Shown: piece after piece, positions 1 to 8,971 of the stretch
Numbering within the stretch: position 1 is the first letter of the stretch
Layout of the letters: the number at the start of each line of letters is the position of its first letter
Source of the DNA: Arthrobacter sp. UKPF54-2
Lineage (GTDB): Bacteria > Actinomycetota > Actinomycetes > Actinomycetales > Micrococcaceae
Reading direction: 5' to 3'
DNA: 64,000 bases
Assembly (NCBI RefSeq): GCF_007858535.1
Contig: NZ_CP040174.1
Location: 2,976,001 to 3,040,000, forward strand
The notes under the pieces: model-generated
What the model was told of the DNA's origin: nothing
The model's input: the letters and a program-made list of their open reading frames with translations, nothing else
Databases searched by the model: none
Made by a program: the position numbers and the translations under genes

Positions 1-768
1 GTCTCGGCCCTCCACCAGCTCCACGCCCATCAAGCCGGCAAGCAGCGTGTGCTCGAAGTAGGCGCTGTTGAACACGCCGGGGGTCAGGACCACGACAGTG
101 GGATCGTCGACGCCGGACGGCGCGGTCTTGCGCAGCGCGGAGAGCAGCCGGCGGGGGTATTCCTCCACCGGGCGGATCAGTTGCTGGCCGAAGGCCTCGG
201 GAAGGCCCTTGGCCATGGCCCGGCGGTTCTCCAGCACGTAGCTGACGCCGGAGGGCACCCGCACGTTGTCCTCGAGGACCCGGAACGTGCCCGCCGCGTC
301 ACGGACGACGTCGATGCCGGAGATGTGGACGCGGACGCCGCCGGCCGGCTCGAAACCGTGGACCTGGCGGTGGAAATGCGCGCTGGTGGTGACGAGCTGG
401 CGCGGGATTACGCCGTCGGACACCACCATCATTTTGTCGTAGACGTCGTTGAGGAAGGCCTCCAGGGCGCGCACCCGCTGCGCCACGCCGCGTTCGAGCA
501 CAGCCCATTCGTCCGCCGGGATCACCCGGGGGACGATGTCCAGCGGGAATGGCCGCTCCTCCCCCGCGAAGTCGAAGGTGACGCCGCGGTCCAGGAACGT
601 CCGGGCCATCGAGTCCGCCCGCGCCGTGACGTCGGCCAGCGAGAGCTCCCGCAACGCCCCGGCAACCTGGCCGTAAGAGCGCCGGGCCTCCTGGCCCGGG
701 GCAAACATCTCGTCGTAGGCGCCACTTCGGCCGGCAGCCTCTGAGTAATCCTCAAAAAGGTCAGACAT
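1..768 (-). CDS. Circularly permuted ATP-grasp family protein, N-terminal part
   Basis: Runs off the left edge; 256 codons are visible. The translation carries the conserved core of the type 2 circularly permuted ATP-grasp family (DUF404/DUF407), including VLEDNVRVPSGVSY, which is the family hallmark, and an upstream DIVPRVIPADEW segment. Proteins of this family are predicted ATP-dependent carboxylate-amine ligases; the substrate of most members is unknown. Related genes usually sit beside an alpha-E domain protein and a transglutaminase-like protease, which would lie beyond the left edge here. The start is taken as the ATG at 768 (MSDLFEDYSEA); an in-frame ATG two codons upstream at 774 is an alternative. 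Family call is firm, function is not. Confidence 0.9.
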   Translation of the reverse strand, partial: MSDLFEDYSEAAGRSGAYDEMFAPGQEARRSYGQVAGALRELSLADVTARADSMARTFLDRGVTFDFAGEERPFPLDIVPRVIPADEWAVLERGVAQRVRALEAFLNDVYDKMMVVSDGVIPRQLVTTSAHFHRQVHGFEPAGGVRVHISGIDVVRDAAGTFRVLEDNVRVPSGVSYVLENRRAMAKGLPEAFGQQLIRPVEEYPRRLLSALRKTAPSGVDDPTVVVLTPGVFNSAYFEHTLLAGLMGVELVEGRD

Positions 769-878
769 GCCCATAAGCCAACCATCTTTTCGTTACGAAA
801 TCATTTCGGTGCCTCCCGCGGGGCGTGTTGCGGCTCACGCTGCGGTGTTTAGGCGGCGCGTAGGGCAAGGTTGACGGC

Positions 879-1922
879 GTGCCTCCTCTCCGCCGCCTTT
901 CCCTGCCGCAGACGTCCGGCCGGCTGCGGGCGTTTCCGGCGCTGCTGCCCGGCCTGACCGCCTGCGCCGCCGCCGTCGGGACCGCCCTCGCCGTCCACGC
1001 CCTGCTGCCCGCTCTGCCGGCCATGACCGTGGCGGTCCTCCTGGGGCTGCTGGCCGCGAACCTGCCCGGAGTGTCCGGCTGGAGCGCCGGGCCCGGCAGG
1101 GCCGGGCTGGACTTCGCGGGCAAACACCTGATGCGCGCCGGGATCGTGGTGCTGGGGCTCAAGGTCAGCGTGCTGGAGGTGCTGGCCCTGGGCTGGCCGG
1201 CACTGCTGCTGATCAGCGGGGTAGTGCTGGCGGCGTTCGCGGGCACCTACGGGATCGGCCGGATGTTCCGGCTGCCGCCGCGCATTTCGCTGCTGATCGC
1301 CACCGGCTTCGCCATCTGCGGGGCCTCCGCGATCGGGGCGATGGCCGCGGTGCGCCGGATCCGGCAGCAGGACACCGTGCTGCCGATCGCGCTGGTCACC
1401 CTCTGCGGCACCCTCGCCATCGGCGTCCTGCCGCTGCTCATCGGCCCGCTGGGGCTCGGCCCGGAAGCCTTCGGGGCGTGGGCCGGGGCCTCGGTGCACG
1501 ACGTCGGGCAGGTGGTCGCCACCGCGCAGACCGCCGGGGCCTCGGCGCTCGCGGTCGCCGTGATCGTCAAACTCACCCGGGTGCTGCTGCTCGCCCCCAT
1601 GGTCGCCGCGGCCGGCGTCCACCACCGGATCGGGTCCGACGCCGGCGGCCGGCTCCCGCCGGTTGTGCCGCTGTTCGTGGTCGGGTTCATTGCCATGGCG
1701 GCCCTGCGGAGCGCCGGTTGGCTCTCCCCCGCCGCGCTCGACGCCGCCGCCGTGGTCCAGGACCTGCTGCTGGGCATGGCCCTGTTCGGACTCGGCTCGG
1801 CCGTCCGGGTGGGTCAGCTGCTGCGGACCGGAACCCGCGCCCTGCTCGCGGCACTGGCCTCCTGGCTGCTGATCGCGGCCCTCGGGCTGGCCGCCGCCGT
1901 CGTCCTGGTCCCCGGCCGCTGA
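879..1922 (+). CDS. YeiH/UPF0324 family putative sulfate exporter
   Basis: 347 residues with about ten hydrophobic segments. The segment FAGKHLMRAGIVVLGLKVS and the glycine-rich FAICGASAIGAMAAV are typical of the YeiH (Cons_hypoth698, UPF0324) integral membrane family. The family is annotated as a putative sulfate exporter, but the substrate is not firmly established. The start is a GTG with a loose GGGCAAGG about 9 bases upstream. It stands alone between a leftward gene and pepN, which begins 54 bases downstream with its own promoter. Confidence 0.85.
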   Translation: MPPLRRLSLPQTSGRLRAFPALLPGLTACAAAVGTALAVHALLPALPAMTVAVLLGLLAANLPGVSGWSAGPGRAGLDFAGKHLMRAGIVVLGLKVSVLEVLALGWPALLLISGVVLAAFAGTYGIGRMFRLPPRISLLIATGFAICGASAIGAMAAVRRIRQQDTVLPIALVTLCGTLAIGVLPLLIGPLGLGPEAFGAWAGASVHDVGQVVATAQTAGASALAVAVIVKLTRVLLLAPMVAAAGVHHRIGSDAGGRLPPVVPLFVVGFIAMAALRSAGWLSPAALDAAAVVQDLLLGMALFGLGSAVRVGQLLRTGTRALLAALASWLLIAALGLAAAVVLVPGR

Positions 1923-1964
1923 GCGGCGGCCCGGCTTCCCGGCTGCTGGGGGTTCCGTCCGTGA

Positions 1965-1976
1965 TTAGATAGCGGG
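1965..1976 (+). promoter_or_regulatory. Promoter -10 giving a leaderless pepN transcript
   Basis: TTAGAT at 1965-1970 is followed by six bases and then the GTG start codon of pepN at 1977. This places the expected transcription start on the first base of the codon. There is no Shine-Dalgarno sequence. No convincing -35 hexamer is seen. Confidence 0.55.
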
Positions 1977-4589
1977 GTGTCGAACCAGAACCTGAGCCGT
2001 GATGAAGCGGCAACCCGCTCAGCCCTGATTACCACCCACAGCTACGACGTGTCCCTTGACGTCCGGCAGGCGGCCGATCCCGACGTCGCGGGCTACACCA
2101 GCCGCAGCGTGATCAACTTTTCCGCCAGCGAACCCGGCTCCTCAACGTTCCTGGACTTCATCGGCGAGTCCGTGCACAGCGTCTTCCTCAACGGCAAGGG
2201 CCTGCCCGTGGCCGACGTGGTGGACGGCTCCCGGATCCGGCTGGAGAACCTGCAGGCCGAGAACCAGGTCACGGTCACCGGCACAGCCCTGTTCAGCACC
2301 TCCGGTGAGGGCATGCACCGCTTCTTCGACCCCGCCGACGGCCAGTGCTACCTGTACACGCAGTACGAGCCCGCGGACGCGCGGCGCGTCTTCGCGAACT
2401 TCGAACAGCCGGACCTCAAGGCGGAATTCACCTTCCACGTGATGGCCCCGTCCGAGTGGCAGGTCTCCTCGAACGGCGTCGAGTCCCTCCGCACGCAGCT
2501 GACCAGCGACCCGGCCACCAGCCGCTGGGACTTCGCCGCCACCAAGCCGATGTCCACCTACATCACCACGGTGCTCGCCGGTCCCTACTTCAAGGCCGAA
2601 GACACCTGGCACGGGAAGCTCGCGGACGGAACCGCGCTGGAGGTGCCGCTGGCCCTGTACTGCCGGGCCTCCATGGCGCCCTCCTTCGACGCGGACGAAC
2701 TGTTCCGGCTGACCAGGAACGGCCTGGACTTCTTCAATGCCCTCTTCGACTACCCGTACCCGTGGGGGAAGTACGAGCAGGCCTTCGTGCCCGAATACAA
2801 CCTCGGCGCCATGGAGAACCCGGGGCTGGTGACGTTCACCGAAAGCTACGTCTTCACCTCCCGCGCCGCCGATTCGCAGTACCAGGGCCGGGCCAACACC
2901 CTGCTGCACGAGATGGCGCACATGTGGTTCGGCGACCTCGTCACGATGCAGTGGTGGGATGACCTGTGGCTCAAGGAGTCGTTCGCGGATTACATGGGCA
3001 CCCTGGGCGTGGACCGGACCACGGAGTGGGACACGGCCTGGGTGAATTTCGCCAACAACCGCAAGGCCTGGGCCTACGTCCAGGACCAGCTTCCCACCAC
3101 ACACCCGATTGTCGCCGACATCCCGGACCTCGAGGCCGCCAAGCAGAACTTCGACGGGATCACCTACGCCAAGGGCGCCTCCGTTCTCAAGCAGCTGGTG
3201 GCCTATGTGGGCTTCGACGCGTTCATTGCCGGCTCCCGCCGGTATTTCCGCGACCACGCCTACGGCAACACCACCCTGGCGGACCTGCTGGCGGCGTTGA
3301 GCGCCGCCTCCGGCCGCGACCTCGCCGCCTGGGCCCGGCAATGGCTGCAGACCTCCGGTATTTCGACCCTGACCTCGGAGATCGAGGAGCGCGACGGCGT
3401 GCTGGGCTCCGTGTCGCTGGTCCAGCACGCCGAGGATCCGATCACCGGCCGGCAGGAGCCGCGGCCGCACCGGCTGCGGATCGGCCTGTACAACTTCGAC
3501 GAGGCCGGCGCCTTGGTCCGCACCGACAGTGTGGAGACCGACGTCGACGGCGACCGCACCGACGTCGGCCAGCTTGCCGGCAAGGCCCGCCCGGCGCTGC
3601 TGCTGGTCAACGACGAGGACCTTAGCTACGCGAAGGTCCGGCTCGACCCGCAGTCGGAGGCGACGGTCCGCCGCTCGCTGGGCGCGATCAGCGACCCGAT
3701 GGCGCGCGCCCTGTGCTGGACCGCGCTCTGGGATTCGGCCCGGGATGCCGCCACCCCCGCGGCCCAATACGTCGACGCGGTGCAGCGCTTCGCCCCCACC
3801 GAACAGGGCATCGGGGTGCTCCTGAACGTCCTCGGCAACGCCGGAACGGCGATCGAACGCTACGTGCCGGCGGCCCGGCGCGGCGAGGTCCGCAGCCGCT
3901 TCCTCGACGCGGCCGCCGCGGAACTCCGCAACGCGGCGCCCGGCTCCGACCAGCAGCTGGCCTGGGCGCGGACCCTCGCCGCCACCAGCCGCTTCGACGC
4001 CGGCCAGCTGGGCCTGCTGAGGGGCCTGCTGGATGGCAGCACCGTGATCGAAGGGCTCTCCGTGGACGCGGAACTCCGGTGGAACCTCTGGCACGCCATC
4101 GCCGCGCACGGCCAGGCTACCCCCGGGGAGCTGGACACCGAACTGGCCCGCGACAATACCGCCTCGGGTAAGTCCGGGCATGCCACCGCCCTCGCCGCGC
4201 GACCGGACCCGAAGGTCAAAGCCGAAGCCTGGGACGCCGCCGTGCGCGGCACGGCGCTGTCCAACCAACTTCTCAGTGCGACCATCGCCGGCTTCAACAC
4301 GGCCCCGGCGGAACTGCTGGCGGGCTACGTGGAGCCCTACTTCGAGTGCCTCGAGCAGGTCTGGGCGGACCGGAGCATCGAGATCGCGAGCCGGATCGTC
4401 CGCGGCTTCTACCCCGCGGGGCAGGACCTGGCGGGCCGGGGCGCGGCGCCGGAAGCACACCCGGTGATCGTCCGGACGGACGCGTGGCTCAACGGGCACC
4501 CGGATGCCCCGCGGGCGCTGCGCCGGATCATCATCGAACAGCGCAGCCAACTGCTGCGCGCACTCACGGCACAGGCCGCGCCCGCCTGA
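1977..4589 (+). CDS. pepN: Aminopeptidase N (M1 family zinc metallopeptidase)
   Basis: 870 residues, the usual size for actinobacterial PepN. It removes N-terminal amino acids from peptides in the cytosol. The substrate-recognition motif GAMEN is at residues 277-281. The zinc site HEMAH is at 311-315, with the third ligand Glu at 334 in WLKESFADYM. The C-terminal half is the helical ERAP1-like domain. GTG start at 1977, supported by the leaderless promoter placement and by the N-terminus MSNQNLSRDEA. No signal peptide. It is followed by a repeat-bearing convergent intergenic region. Confidence 0.97.
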   Translation: MSNQNLSRDEAATRSALITTHSYDVSLDVRQAADPDVAGYTSRSVINFSASEPGSSTFLDFIGESVHSVFLNGKGLPVADVVDGSRIRLENLQAENQVTVTGTALFSTSGEGMHRFFDPADGQCYLYTQYEPADARRVFANFEQPDLKAEFTFHVMAPSEWQVSSNGVESLRTQLTSDPATSRWDFAATKPMSTYITTVLAGPYFKAEDTWHGKLADGTALEVPLALYCRASMAPSFDADELFRLTRNGLDFFNALFDYPYPWGKYEQAFVPEYNLGAMENPGLVTFTESYVFTSRAADSQYQGRANTLLHEMAHMWFGDLVTMQWWDDLWLKESFADYMGTLGVDRTTEWDTAWVNFANNRKAWAYVQDQLPTTHPIVADIPDLEAAKQNFDGITYAKGASVLKQLVAYVGFDAFIAGSRRYFRDHAYGNTTLADLLAALSAASGRDLAAWARQWLQTSGISTLTSEIEERDGVLGSVSLVQHAEDPITGRQEPRPHRLRIGLYNFDEAGALVRTDSVETDVDGDRTDVGQLAGKARPALLLVNDEDLSYAKVRLDPQSEATVRRSLGAISDPMARALCWTALWDSARDAATPAAQYVDAVQRFAPTEQGIGVLLNVLGNAGTAIERYVPAARRGEVRSRFLDAAAAELRNAAPGSDQQLAWARTLAATSRFDAGQLGLLRGLLDGSTVIEGLSVDAELRWNLWHAIAAHGQATPGELDTELARDNTASGKSGHATALAARPDPKVKAEAWDAAVRGTALSNQLLSATIAGFNTAPAELLAGYVEPYFECLEQVWADRSIEIASRIVRGFYPAGQDLAGRGAAPEAHPVIVRTDAWLNGHPDAPRALRRIIIEQRSQLLRALTAQAAPA

Positions 4590-4592
4590 GAT

Positions 4593-4820
4593 GCTGCAGT
4601 CCGGGGCGACCACCCGGGGGGCGCCCATCTGACGCAAATGGACGCTAAGCGGGTGGGTGCAGCGGCCACGTGTGGCGAATCGACGAAGGACGCCGCCTGC
4701 CAAGGCGGCAATCTGATGCGTACGGCCGCCAAGCTGCAGTCCGGGGCGCCCATCTGACACGTATGGCCGCTAAACGGGTGGGTGTAGCGGCCACGTGTGG
4801 CGAGTCGACGAAGGAGGCCG
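4593..4820. repeat. Tandem imperfect intergenic repeat, two units
   Basis: A block of about 74 bases starting GCGCCCATCTGAC at 4621 is repeated at 4747 with roughly eight substitutions and no gaps. Each copy is preceded by CTGCAGTCCGGGGCG (4594 and 4734); the first copy has about 12 extra bases between the two parts. Inside each unit is the near-palindrome GCCACGTGTGGC. A shorter third fragment, ATCTGATGCGTACGGCCGCC, lies at 4711-4730. The block fills the space between the convergent pepN and lipoate ligase genes. Function unknown. Confidence 0.85.
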
Positions 4821-4822
4821 CG

Positions 4823-5929
4823 CTACGGGACCCGGTGGAGCCACTCTTCGGTGCCGAACTTGGTCCCCACGCGCCGGCGGGCGGCGTCGAGTTCGGCCTC
4901 GGTGAGTTCCGCCGGCGTCGCCCCGTAGCGCTCGGTGAAGACCTCCATCATCGCCGCGACGATCTCGGCGCGGGCCAGGCCGGTCTGCCGGCGGAGCGGG
5001 TCAACGCGCTTTTTGGCGCTGGTGGTGCCCTTGTCCGAGAGCTTTTCCTTGCCGATCCGCAGCACCTCCACCATCTTGTCCGCGTCGATGTCGTAGCTCA
5101 TGGTGACGTGGTGCAGCATGCCGCCGTTGGCGAGCCGCTTCTGCGCGGCGCCGCCGATCTTGCCGTGCTCGGTGGCGATGTCATTGAGCGGCACGTAGAA
5201 CGCGCTGATGCCGACTTTTTCCAGCGCGGCCATCACCCATGCGTCCAGGAAGCCGTAGGAGTCGGCGAAGCTGATGCCGTCCACGAGGGTCTGCGGCAGG
5301 TACAGCGAGTAGGTGATGCAGTTGCCGGCTTCCATGAACATGGCGCCGCCGCCGCTGATCCGGCGGACCACGCTGATGCCGTGCCGGATGACGCCGTCGG
5401 GGTGGACCTCGTTGCGGACGGACTGGAAGCTGCCGATCACCACGGATGGCTCCTCCCAGTCCCAGAACCGCAGTGTCGGGTTGCGCCGGCCGGCACCGAC
5501 CTCTTCGGTGAGGACCTCGTCGAGTGCGACGTTCACGTGCGTGGGCAGCACCGACGGGCCGATGATGTTCCAATGGTGGTCGCCCCAGCCGGTGGCTTTC
5601 GCCAGGGCGCGCCGGACCGCGATCGCGACCGCTCCTGCGGAGAAGCCGAACAGCACCGCGTCCTCCGGCAACGCCGCCGTGACCGCCGCGGCAAGGTCGG
5701 CCGCGCCGGCGTCGGCGGGCAGCCCGGTGAGGCTGTGGTTGATGTCCAGGAGCGCCTCGTCGGGCTCCAGGAAGAAGTCCCCGCTGATCGAGACGTGCGC
5801 CAGGACGCCGTCGACGACGTCGAGGTCGGCCACCACCAGTTTGCCGCCGGGGACCTTGTACTCGCCGTGGCGGCGTCGGCCGTCCTCGTCTGCACTGCCG
5901 GAACCGGGAACGGGGGGAAGGGTTGTCAT
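4823..5929 (-). CDS. Lipoate-protein ligase family protein with N-terminal accessory domain
   Basis: 368 residues. Predicted to attach lipoate (or octanoate) to E2 and H-protein lipoyl domains. Residues about 120-330 form the BPL_LplA_LipB catalytic fold: RRISGGGAMF around 189-198 and the lysine motif KIGGAAQ with Lys257. Residues about 20-110 (EYKVPGGKLVVADL, then DFFLEPDEALLDI) resemble the LplA C-terminal accessory domain, so the two modules are in the opposite order to E. coli LplA. Start chosen at the ATG at 5929 (MTTLPPVPGS); a longer frame upstream crosses the rpmE2 terminator and is not credible. Stop is TAG. Confidence 0.88.
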   Translation of the reverse strand: MTTLPPVPGSGSADEDGRRRHGEYKVPGGKLVVADLDVVDGVLAHVSISGDFFLEPDEALLDINHSLTGLPADAGAADLAAAVTAALPEDAVLFGFSAGAVAIAVRRALAKATGWGDHHWNIIGPSVLPTHVNVALDEVLTEEVGAGRRNPTLRFWDWEEPSVVIGSFQSVRNEVHPDGVIRHGISVVRRISGGGAMFMEAGNCITYSLYLPQTLVDGISFADSYGFLDAWVMAALEKVGISAFYVPLNDIATEHGKIGGAAQKRLANGGMLHHVTMSYDIDADKMVEVLRIGKEKLSDKGTTSAKKRVDPLRRQTGLARAEIVAAMMEVFTERYGATPAELTEAELDAARRRVGTKFGTEEWLHRVP

Positions 5930-5959
5930 GCCCTTAATCGTGCCACGCGGCCGGAACGC

Positions 5960-5986
5960 AAAAACCCGCACCGTCGCCGGTGCGGG
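5960..5986 (-). terminator. Intrinsic terminator of rpmE2
   Basis: CCCGCACC at 5965-5972 pairs perfectly with GGTGCGGG at 5979-5986 across a six-base loop. Read on the minus strand the stem is followed by a T run (5964-5960). It lies 30 bases past the rpmE2 stop and 31 bases before the lipoate ligase start, so it separates the two genes. Confidence 0.85.
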
Positions 5987-6015
5987 CTTTTCCAAAAGAC
6001 CTTGGGAGCAGAAGG

Positions 6016-6273
6016 TTACTTCTTGCCGCCGAAGCCCTTGAAGCGAGCGTTGAAGCGCTCGACGCGGCCTGCAGAGTCCATGATGCGCTGCTTGCCCGTG
6101 TAGAACGGGTGGGACTCGGAGGAGATTTCGACGTCGATGACCGGGTAGGTGTTTCCGTCTTCCCACTCGATGGTCTTCGAGGAAGACACGGTGGACTTGG
6201 TCAGGAACTTGACGCCGGAAGCCAGGTCGTTGAAAACAACAGCTTCGTACTTCGGGTGGATATCAGACTGCAT
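6016..6273 (-). CDS. rpmE2: 50S ribosomal protein L31 type B
   Basis: 85 residues, [20 protein letters not shown] to the C-terminal FKGFGGKK, matching type B L31. The Cys-x2-Cys zinc motif of the zinc-binding L31 form is absent, so this is the zinc-independent form. In many bacteria that form is repressed by Zur, but I see no clear Zur box upstream. The ATG at 6273 has AAAGG about 9 bases upstream. A strong terminator follows. Confidence 0.97.
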   Translation of the reverse strand: MQSDIHPKYEAVVFNDLASGVKFLTKSTVSSSKTIEWEDGNTYPVIDVEISSESHPFYTGKQRIMDSAGRVERFNARFKGFGGKK

Positions 6274-6437
6274 AATTGGACCTTTGTTCGCGCAACTGGA
6301 TTTTGCCAGCTGCCAGGTATGAGTGGGATGGCTGCCCGGCACCGGAAGGCGCAGCACGGCCAGCTACCCATCATAGCCGAGATCCGCGGGCCGGACGAAC
6401 CGGGGCGTGGGGGGGTCCACTGCCGGCCCGGGGAGTG

Positions 6438-7247
6438 TCAGCCGCGGTTCCGCAGCTCCCAGAACGCGACGGCGGACGCGGCCGCCACGTTGAGCGAATC
6501 GACCCCGGCGCGCATCGGAATCTTCACGGCGAGGTCGACGGCGGCGAGGGTCGCCTCGCTCATTCCGGCGCCCTCGGTGCCGAGCACCAGCGCCAGCTTC
6601 TCCGGATTCCGGGCCGCGAGCACGTCGACGTCGACCGCGTCCCCGGTCAGCTCCATGGCAGCCACCACGAAGCCGTGCTCCTGCAGCACTGCCAGTGCGC
6701 CCGGCCACTCCTCCAGCCGGGCCCACGGGACCTGGAAGACGGTGCCCATGCTGACGCGGACGCTGCGCCGGTACAGCGGGTCGCCGCAGCGCGGGGTCAC
6801 CAGCACGGCATCGAGGCCCAGCGCCGCTGCGGAGCGGAAGATCGCGCCGACGTTCGTGTGGTCCACGATGTCCTCGAGCACGGCGATCCGGCGGGCCCCG
6901 GCGAGCAGTTCGGGCAGCGGCACGGGCGCCGGGCGCTGCATGGCGGCCATCGCGCCGCGGTGCAGGTGGAAGCCGGTGATCTCCTCCAGCAGCGCGGCGG
7001 ACCCGATGTAGGCCGGCACGTCCGGGTACTGCTCGAAGACGTCGGCCAGGTCCGGGAGCCATTTCTCCGCCAGGAAGAAGGACCGCGGGCGGTGCCCGGC
7101 GGCCAGGGCACGGCGCAGCACCCGGGAGGACTCGGCGATGTACATCCCCTCGGCGGGTTCACGGAGCTTGCGCAGGTGCACGTCGGTCAGCCGGGTGTAG
7201 TCGGCGACGCGCGGGTCGTCCGCGGATTCGAGGTGGTGGAAGCTCAC
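6438..7247 (-). CDS. SpoU/TrmH family RNA 2'-O-ribose methyltransferase
   Basis: 269 residues. The N-terminal part resembles the SpoU substrate-binding domain (YTRLTDVHLRKL, then a RNA-binding L30e-like fold). The C-terminal SPOUT domain holds the knot motifs: DHTNVGAIFRSAAALGLD (motif 1), LALVLGTEGAGMSE (motif 2) and IPMRAGVDSLNVAAASAVA (motif 3). It is expected to methylate a ribose in tRNA or rRNA using SAM; the exact target cannot be told from sequence. GTG start at 7247, eight bases after the stop of the TauE-type exporter, so they are probably co-transcribed. Confidence 0.92.
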   Translation of the reverse strand: MSFHHLESADDPRVADYTRLTDVHLRKLREPAEGMYIAESSRVLRRALAAGHRPRSFFLAEKWLPDLADVFEQYPDVPAYIGSAALLEEITGFHLHRGAMAAMQRPAPVPLPELLAGARRIAVLEDIVDHTNVGAIFRSAAALGLDAVLVTPRCGDPLYRRSVRVSMGTVFQVPWARLEEWPGALAVLQEHGFVVAAMELTGDAVDVDVLAARNPEKLALVLGTEGAGMSEATLAAVDLAVKIPMRAGVDSLNVAAASAVAFWELRNRG

Positions 7248-7254
7248 GGCAGGC

Positions 7255-8040
7255 TCAGTTCAGCAGTTTGGCGATCATAAAGCCCAGCGCCACCAGGCCC
7301 AGGGTGAAAATAACGCCCCGCAGCACCGTAGGCGAGAGCCGCCGGCCCACCCGGGCGCCGATCAGGCCGCCGATCAGCGAGCTCACGGCGATCAGGCCGA
7401 CGGCGGTCCAGCTGATCCGGTCGAAGGCGAAGAGCAGGTAGGACACCGCGGCGACGATGTTCACCCCAAGGACCAGGATGTTTTTCATCGCGTTGGCGTT
7501 CTGCATGGTCCCGGCCATAAACACTCCAAGGATGCCCACCAGCAGGATTCCCTGTGCAGCCACGAAGTAGCCGCCGTAGACGCCGGCGAGGTAGACCAGC
7601 ACGACAAGCAGGATCCCGTGCTGCTTGTCCCGGATGGCGTGCTCCGGGTTCTGTTCCCGGGTCTGCACCCAGCGCTGGAGCCGCGGCTGGAACACGACCA
7701 TCAGCAGGGCCACCACAATCAGGGCGGGCGCCGCGTACTGGAAGACCACCTCCGGAAGGTGCAGCAGCAGGTACGCGCCGGTGATGCCGCCGAGCAGCGA
7801 GGCCGGCAGCAGCTTCAGCAGTTGGTTCCGGCGCCCGGCGAGCTCCTTGCGGTAGCCCCAGGCGCCGGCGGCGCTGCCCGCCACGAGGCCCATGGCGTTG
7901 CTGATCGAGGCGGTGACCGGCGCGAAGCCGAGCGCGATCAGCACCGGGAAGGTCACCAGCGTGCCCGAACCGACCACACTGTTGATGGTGCCGGCCCAGA
8001 GCCCGGCGAAGAAGATGAAGACGCTGCTGAGGAACTCCAC
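7255..8040 (-). CDS. Sulfite exporter TauE/SafE (TSUP) family membrane protein
   Basis: 261 residues with about eight transmembrane segments in two repeated halves. The N-terminal repeat has the TSUP signature GLWAGTINSVVGSGTLVTFP; the second half has VYLAGVYGGYFVAAQGILLV. The family exports sulfonates, sulfite or other organic anions; the substrate here is unknown. GTG start at 8040, 18 bases after the ABC ATPase stop, and 7 bases before the methyltransferase start, so the three genes look like one operon. Confidence 0.9.
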   Translation of the reverse strand: MEFLSSVFIFFAGLWAGTINSVVGSGTLVTFPVLIALGFAPVTASISNAMGLVAGSAAGAWGYRKELAGRRNQLLKLLPASLLGGITGAYLLLHLPEVVFQYAAPALIVVALLMVVFQPRLQRWVQTREQNPEHAIRDKQHGILLVVLVYLAGVYGGYFVAAQGILLVGILGVFMAGTMQNANAMKNILVLGVNIVAAVSYLLFAFDRISWTAVGLIAVSSLIGGLIGARVGRRLSPTVLRGVIFTLGLVALGFMIAKLLN

Positions 8041-8058
8041 GCGCTGTCAGCGGTCCCT

Positions 8059-8844
8059 CTAGCGGCGGGCGGTGGCGGTGTAGCGGCCGCCGGAGACGTT
8101 GACGTCCAGGTCCACACCGAACGTCTCGCTGAGGTTCTCCGCGGTCAGCACCTCCTCCAGCGGGCCGGCGGCGACCACGCTGCCGTCGCGCATCAAAAGG
8201 GCGTGGGTGAAACCCGGCGGGACTTCCTCCAGGTGGTGGGTGACCAGCACGATCGCGGGCGCAGCGTCGTCGCGGGCCAGTCCGCTGAGCCGGTGCACGA
8301 GGTCTTCGCGGCCGCCCAGGTCAAGGCCGGCGGCGGGCTCGTCGAGCAGCAGCAGTTCCGGGTCCGTCATGAGCGCCCGGGCGATCTGCACGCGCTTGCG
8401 CTCCCCCTCGGAGAGTGAGGCGAAGGGGCGGTTGAGCAGCGGGCCCATCCCCCACTCGTTGAGCAGGGCGAAGGCGCGGCGTTCGTCGTCCTTTTCGTAG
8501 CCCTCGCGCCAGCGCCCGGTGACCCCGTAGGCGGCGGTCACAACGACGTTGAGGACCTTCTCGTGCTCCGGGATCTGGTTGGCGAGGGCGGCCGAGGACA
8601 GGCCGATGCGAGGGCGGAGTTCAAAGACGTCGACGGCGCCGAGGATCTCTTCGAGGATCCCGGCCATGCCGGACGTGGGGTGCAGGCGGGCGGCGGCCAC
8701 CTGCAGCAGAGTGGTCTTGCCGGCGCCGTTGGGGCCCAGGATCACCCAACGCTCGCCCTCCTTGACCTGCCAGTCGACCTTGTCCAGGAGCGTTTTCGCC
8801 CCACGTACAACGCTGACGGCGGCCATTTCAAGAACATCACTCAT
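8059..8844 (-). CDS. Stand-alone ABC transporter ATP-binding protein
   Basis: 261 residues, a single nucleotide-binding domain. Walker A GPNGAGKTT, signature LSEGERKRVQIAR, Walker B LLLLDEPAAGLDLGG and switch histidine in LVTHHLEEV are all intact. The layout resembles the ModF/YlmA-type ATPases that have no obvious partner permease; none is encoded nearby apart from the TSUP exporter, which does not use ATP. Start chosen at the ATG at 8844 (MSDVLEMAAVSVV), because the upstream in-frame extension overlaps the divergent serB start region. A TAGTGT hexamer lies eight bases before the ATG. Confidence 0.88.
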   Translation of the reverse strand: MSDVLEMAAVSVVRGAKTLLDKVDWQVKEGERWVILGPNGAGKTTLLQVAAARLHPTSGMAGILEEILGAVDVFELRPRIGLSSAALANQIPEHEKVLNVVVTAAYGVTGRWREGYEKDDERRAFALLNEWGMGPLLNRPFASLSEGERKRVQIARALMTDPELLLLDEPAAGLDLGGREDLVHRLSGLARDDAAPAIVLVTHHLEEVPPGFTHALLMRDGSVVAAGPLEEVLTAENLSETFGVDLDVNVSGGRYTATARR

Positions 8845-8958
8845 AGGAGTAGACACTAGGACAAAAAAGCGGACGACTGATAACCGGGCCGGCCTCCCGG
8901 CGGCGCTCCCCCGCGTCACCGGCACGAAACCAATTCCGGCCCGCCGCGGCCCGCTCGC

Positions 8959-8971
8959 TAGGATTGAGGCC
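8959..8971 (+). promoter_or_regulatory. Promoter -10 giving a leaderless serB transcript
   Basis: TAGGAT at 8959-8964 plus seven bases leads directly to the serB ATG at 8972. No Shine-Dalgarno sequence is present between them. Confidence 0.6.

Noticed and set aside
49..744. Plus-strand open frame at the left end
   Set aside because: The minus strand in the same place encodes a clear ATP-grasp protein with family motifs, so this is its shadow.
2142..4760. Very long open frame antisense to pepN, and similar ones opposite tkt, zwf, uvrA, uvrC and the helicase
   Set aside because: These mirror the third-position GC bias of the real genes; the translations are Arg/Gly/Val/His-rich with no known domain, and have no ribosome sites.
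6274..6437. Zur box before rpmE2
   Set aside because: The zinc-free L31 type suggests zinc control, but no convincing palindrome of the Zur type is present.
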